Origin: Dechloromonas sp. Dech2017
GTDB lineage: Bacteria > Pseudomonadota > Gammaproteobacteria > Burkholderiales > Rhodocyclaceae
Assembly: GCA_009469585.1 (NCBI GenBank)
Contig: SSXW01000002.1
Location: 187,001 to 251,000 of the forward strand
Length of the DNA: 64,000 nt
Direction: 5' to 3'
The position numbers were made by a program, and so were the translations under genes. Numbering within the stretch: the stretch's first letter is position 1; each line of letters starts with the position of its first letter. Shown piece by piece: positions 62,202 to 64,000 of the stretch. A model generated the notes under the pieces. That model was not told where the DNA came from. It searched no databases and saw nothing but the letters and a program-made list of their open reading frames with translations.

Positions 62202-63353
62202 TTATTCCACGACCGCCGCCAGACGCCACAGCGAAGTCACCTCGGCCGCCCGCGCCGCATGCAGCCGGTCGCCGGCATCGTCGGCCTTGGGGTGGCGAGG
62301 TCGGATGTCGAGCCGGTCAACGACCCGCAGGCCGCCGGCCGCAATCCACCCGAGCAGTTCGGCGCGCGAGCGCAGGCCGAGGTGTTCGGCCAGGTCGGAA
62401 ATGACCAGCCAGCCCTCGCCGCCAGGGCTCAGGTGCGCCGCCAGGCCGGCCAGGAAGCCGCGCAGCATGCGCGAATCGGGGTCGTAGACCGCCTGTTCGA
62501 CCGGCGACGTCGGCTCGGCCGGCACCCAGGGCGGGTTGCAGACGACCAACTGCGCCCGGCCCGGGGGGAAGAGATCGGCCCGGACGATGGACACCGCTGC
62601 GGTCAACCCCAAATTTTCGATATTTTCCGAAGCGCAGGCCAGCGCCCGCCCATCCAGGTCGGTGCCGACCACCTGCGCCACGCCGCGCCGGGCCAGCACG
62701 GCGGCGATGATGCCGGAGCCGGTGCCGATGTCGAAGGCCAGCCGGCGATCGGCCGGTAGCGGCGCGCTCGCCACCAGATCGACGTACTCGCCGCGCACCG
62801 GCGAAAACACCCCGTAATGCGGGTAGATGCGCCCCTGGACGGCGGGCACCGGCACCCCTTTCTTGCGCCACTCGTAGGCGCTGATCACGGCCAGCAATTC
62901 GCGCAAGGCAACCAGGCTGTCCGAGCCTCCCGGCGCACCATAGGCCGCCCGGCAGGCCTCGCCGACCTCCTGGGCGCGGCGCAGCGGCAGGCGGTAATCG
63001 GCACTCAGCGGCACCAGCAGGCGGCCGAGCAAGGCGGCCCGCTCGCCCTGTCGCCGGCGATGCTCGGCAAACGCCGCGGCCGGCGACAGGCGCTCGCCCC
63101 ACCGCCGCCGCCCCGGGCGCCGATCGGCCTGGCGGGTCAGCACCTGCATCAGGCGCCGGGCGTTGACCCAGTCGCCGCGCCACAGGATGGCCGTTCCCGA
63201 GGCGAGCAGGCGGTAGGCCTCGTCCGCCGCCAGGCGCTCATCGGCGGCAACGACGACGGCATGGGGCGGGATGGCGGCTTCCGAACGCCAGCCGGCGGAT
63301 TTCCGCTGGCCGGCCTCGGTCCAGGCGATGGTGGGCAAAGGACTGAGCGACAT
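62202..63353 (-). CDS. Class I SAM-dependent methyltransferase (HemK/PrmB-like)
   Basis: A 383-residue protein. A helical N-terminal region (about 1-180) precedes a Rossmann-type MTase domain with the SAM motif AFDIGTGSGIIAAVLARRGV, acidic motif VVGTDLDGRALACA, and the NPPW catalytic motif in LVVCNPPWVPAEP. The NPPY/W motif suggests methylation of an amide or planar N in protein or nucleic acid. ATG 63353 is chosen; 63362 is also possible. A degenerate repeat copy lies in the coding region at 62596-62630. Confidence 0.83.
   Translation of the reverse strand: MSLSPLPTIAWTEAGQRKSAGWRSEAAIPPHAVVVAADERLAADEAYRLLASGTAILWRGDWVNARRLMQVLTRQADRRPGRRRWGERLSPAAAFAEHRRRQGERAALLGRLLVPLSADYRLPLRRAQEVGEACRAAYGAPGGSDSLVALRELLAVISAYEWRKKGVPVPAVQGRIYPHYGVFSPVRGEYVDLVASAPLPADRRLAFDIGTGSGIIAAVLARRGVAQVVGTDLDGRALACASENIENLGLTAAVSIVRADLFPPGRAQLVVCNPPWVPAEPTSPVEQAVYDPDSRMLRGFLAGLAAHLSPGGEGWLVISDLAEHLGLRSRAELLGWIAAGGLRVVDRLDIRPRHPKADDAGDRLHAARAAEVTSLWRLAAVVE
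62596..62630 (+). repeat. Degenerate dispersed-repeat-like sequence inside the methyltransferase gene
   Basis: gctgcggtcaacccc, aaattttcga, tattttccga. The head is well conserved but the rest is diverged. It may be a coincidence of coding sequence (ENIENLGLTAAVS), so it is reported with low confidence. Confidence 0.3.
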
Positions 63354-63514
63354 GGCGCGCATTGTAGGCCAGAAGCTGGCGCGGGTTGGCGCCAACCCGC
63401 GCCGGAAAAATAGCCATCACCGTGAATTATTCGCTCACTTGCCGACATCGGGCGAACCGACAATCAAGCCAAACCCGCCAAGGCCGCAGCACCTATTTTG
63501 CGAGGACAGGCATC

Positions 63515-64000
63515 GTGGCAATTTCCGCAACACTGACGACAGGCAACCTGATCGAATTGGCCTCGGCCCACTTCGCCCAGGCAACCCCCTCGGCCAGGGA
63601 TGGCGGCAAGGCCCGGCAACAACAAGCCATGGCCGTCCGCCTGGCACAACTCCAGGCGGCGCTCGGCGAATCGGCCAGCCCAGGGGACCAGCCGCCAACA
63701 TCGCAGCCGGCAATCGATCACGGCCAAGGCCCGAGGCGTCACCATCGGTGGGCTGCCGGCCTCGTCTCGGCACTGGCCGGCGCCGGACTCACCGCCTGGC
63801 TGACGGCCGGTTTCGCACCGCCCACCCCGCCACTCTCTGGTCAGCCAGAAATCACCGCATCGCCTACCGTCAACTCGATTTCAGGCAACGAGCCCCCCCT
63901 GGTGGTCGCCAGCGCACCACCCGCCATCACCGAACAACAGAAAATCGCCGACACGCTCGAAGCTTGGCGCACGGCGTGGGCCGCCCGCGACGCCGATAGC
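63515..64000 (+). CDS. Membrane-anchored protein, partial (3' end outside window)
   Basis: The frame opens at GTG 63515 (gagg upstream) and stays open to the window end (162 codons). A transmembrane helix lies at about residues 82-100 (WAAGLVSALAGAGLTAWLTA). A Pro/Ser-rich linker follows, then the start of a domain QQKIADTLEAWRTAWAARDA, which resembles the beginning of SnoaL/Cds6-like C-terminal domains of secreted or TPR-associated proteins. Function is not assigned. Confidence 0.55.
   Translation, partial: MAISATLTTGNLIELASAHFAQATPSARDGGKARQQQAMAVRLAQLQAALGESASPGDQPPTSQPAIDHGQGPRRHHRWAAGLVSALAGAGLTAWLTAGFAPPTPPLSGQPEITASPTVNSISGNEPPLVVASAPPAITEQQKIADTLEAWRTAWAARDADS

Overview
The window is a GC-rich chromosomal segment of a betaproteobacterium, most likely a Rhodocyclales member related to Dechloromonas/Azonexus. 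The evidence is the rpsU-yqeY-dnaG-rpoD-tRNA block with tsaD and plsY beside it, the leuS-lptE-holA-proA order, the large number of c-di-GMP and chemotaxis proteins, and overall codon use. The genus is inferred from gene content, not from a database search. The window opens in the 3' end of metG and closes inside an unfinished membrane-anchored protein gene.

Layout. 1-6.5 kb: metG end, a DnaA-box cluster, a SulP anion transporter, YjdM, AhpC, an HTH-receiver protein and a soluble chemoreceptor. 6.5-10 kb: dnaE. 10-13.7 kb: an ECF sigma factor with a ChrR-like cupin anti-sigma factor, divergent from a DUF3455 gene and a bufferin-type metallophore locus (Lys/Cys-repeat precursor, MNIO/DUF692 enzyme, short DUF2063 partner). 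Two matching TGCATCC-N16-CGTA promoters lie back to back between the two arms. 13.7-25 kb: a TacA/TacT-type toxin-antitoxin pair, enoyl-CoA hydratase, a heme-type GGDEF-EAL protein, a sialidase-like gene, a two-receiver response regulator, WrbA-like and pirin genes divergent from a LysR gene, and an MDR oxidoreductase. 25.2-29.6 kb: a complete stressosome operon (globin-RsbR, RsbS, RsbT, RsbX-like phosphatase) whose last gene is a GGDEF-EAL protein carrying an RsbU-type N-terminus, so the apparent output is c-di-GMP. 29.8-39.3 kb: DedA-rhodanese fusion, NDH-2, ParA-like ATPase, TAXI protein, quinone oxidoreductase, Cache protein, YdcF-like protein, UvrD helicase. 39.5-53.8 kb: leuS-lptE-holA, proA, a glutaryl-CoA dehydrogenase-like gene, MFS, ogt-xerD, ybaK, ZIP transporter, folB, plsY and two tiny ORFs. 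53.8-59.7 kb: tsaD, rpsU, yqeY, dnaG, rpoD and tRNA(CAU). 60.3-64 kb: a second ECF sigma/anti-sigma pair, a 161-bp foldback MITE, a COG4315 lipoprotein, a methyltransferase and the truncated last gene.

The most unusual signal is a dispersed repeat of about 35 bp: a head GCTGCGGTCGACSGC, an A-run, a short variable spacer and a tail GCCAAAATCGAAA. About a dozen copies in both orientations occur in this single window. Most are intergenic. Two are read in the same frame (Ala-Val-Asp-Gly-Lys) inside protein genes, one forms the C-terminal part of a small Cys-rich ORF, and a degenerate one lies inside leuS.

No CRISPR array, rRNA, prophage or complete insertion sequence was seen. Long ORFs antisense to dnaE, rpoD, leuS and the GGDEF genes were treated as shadows of GC-rich coding sequence.
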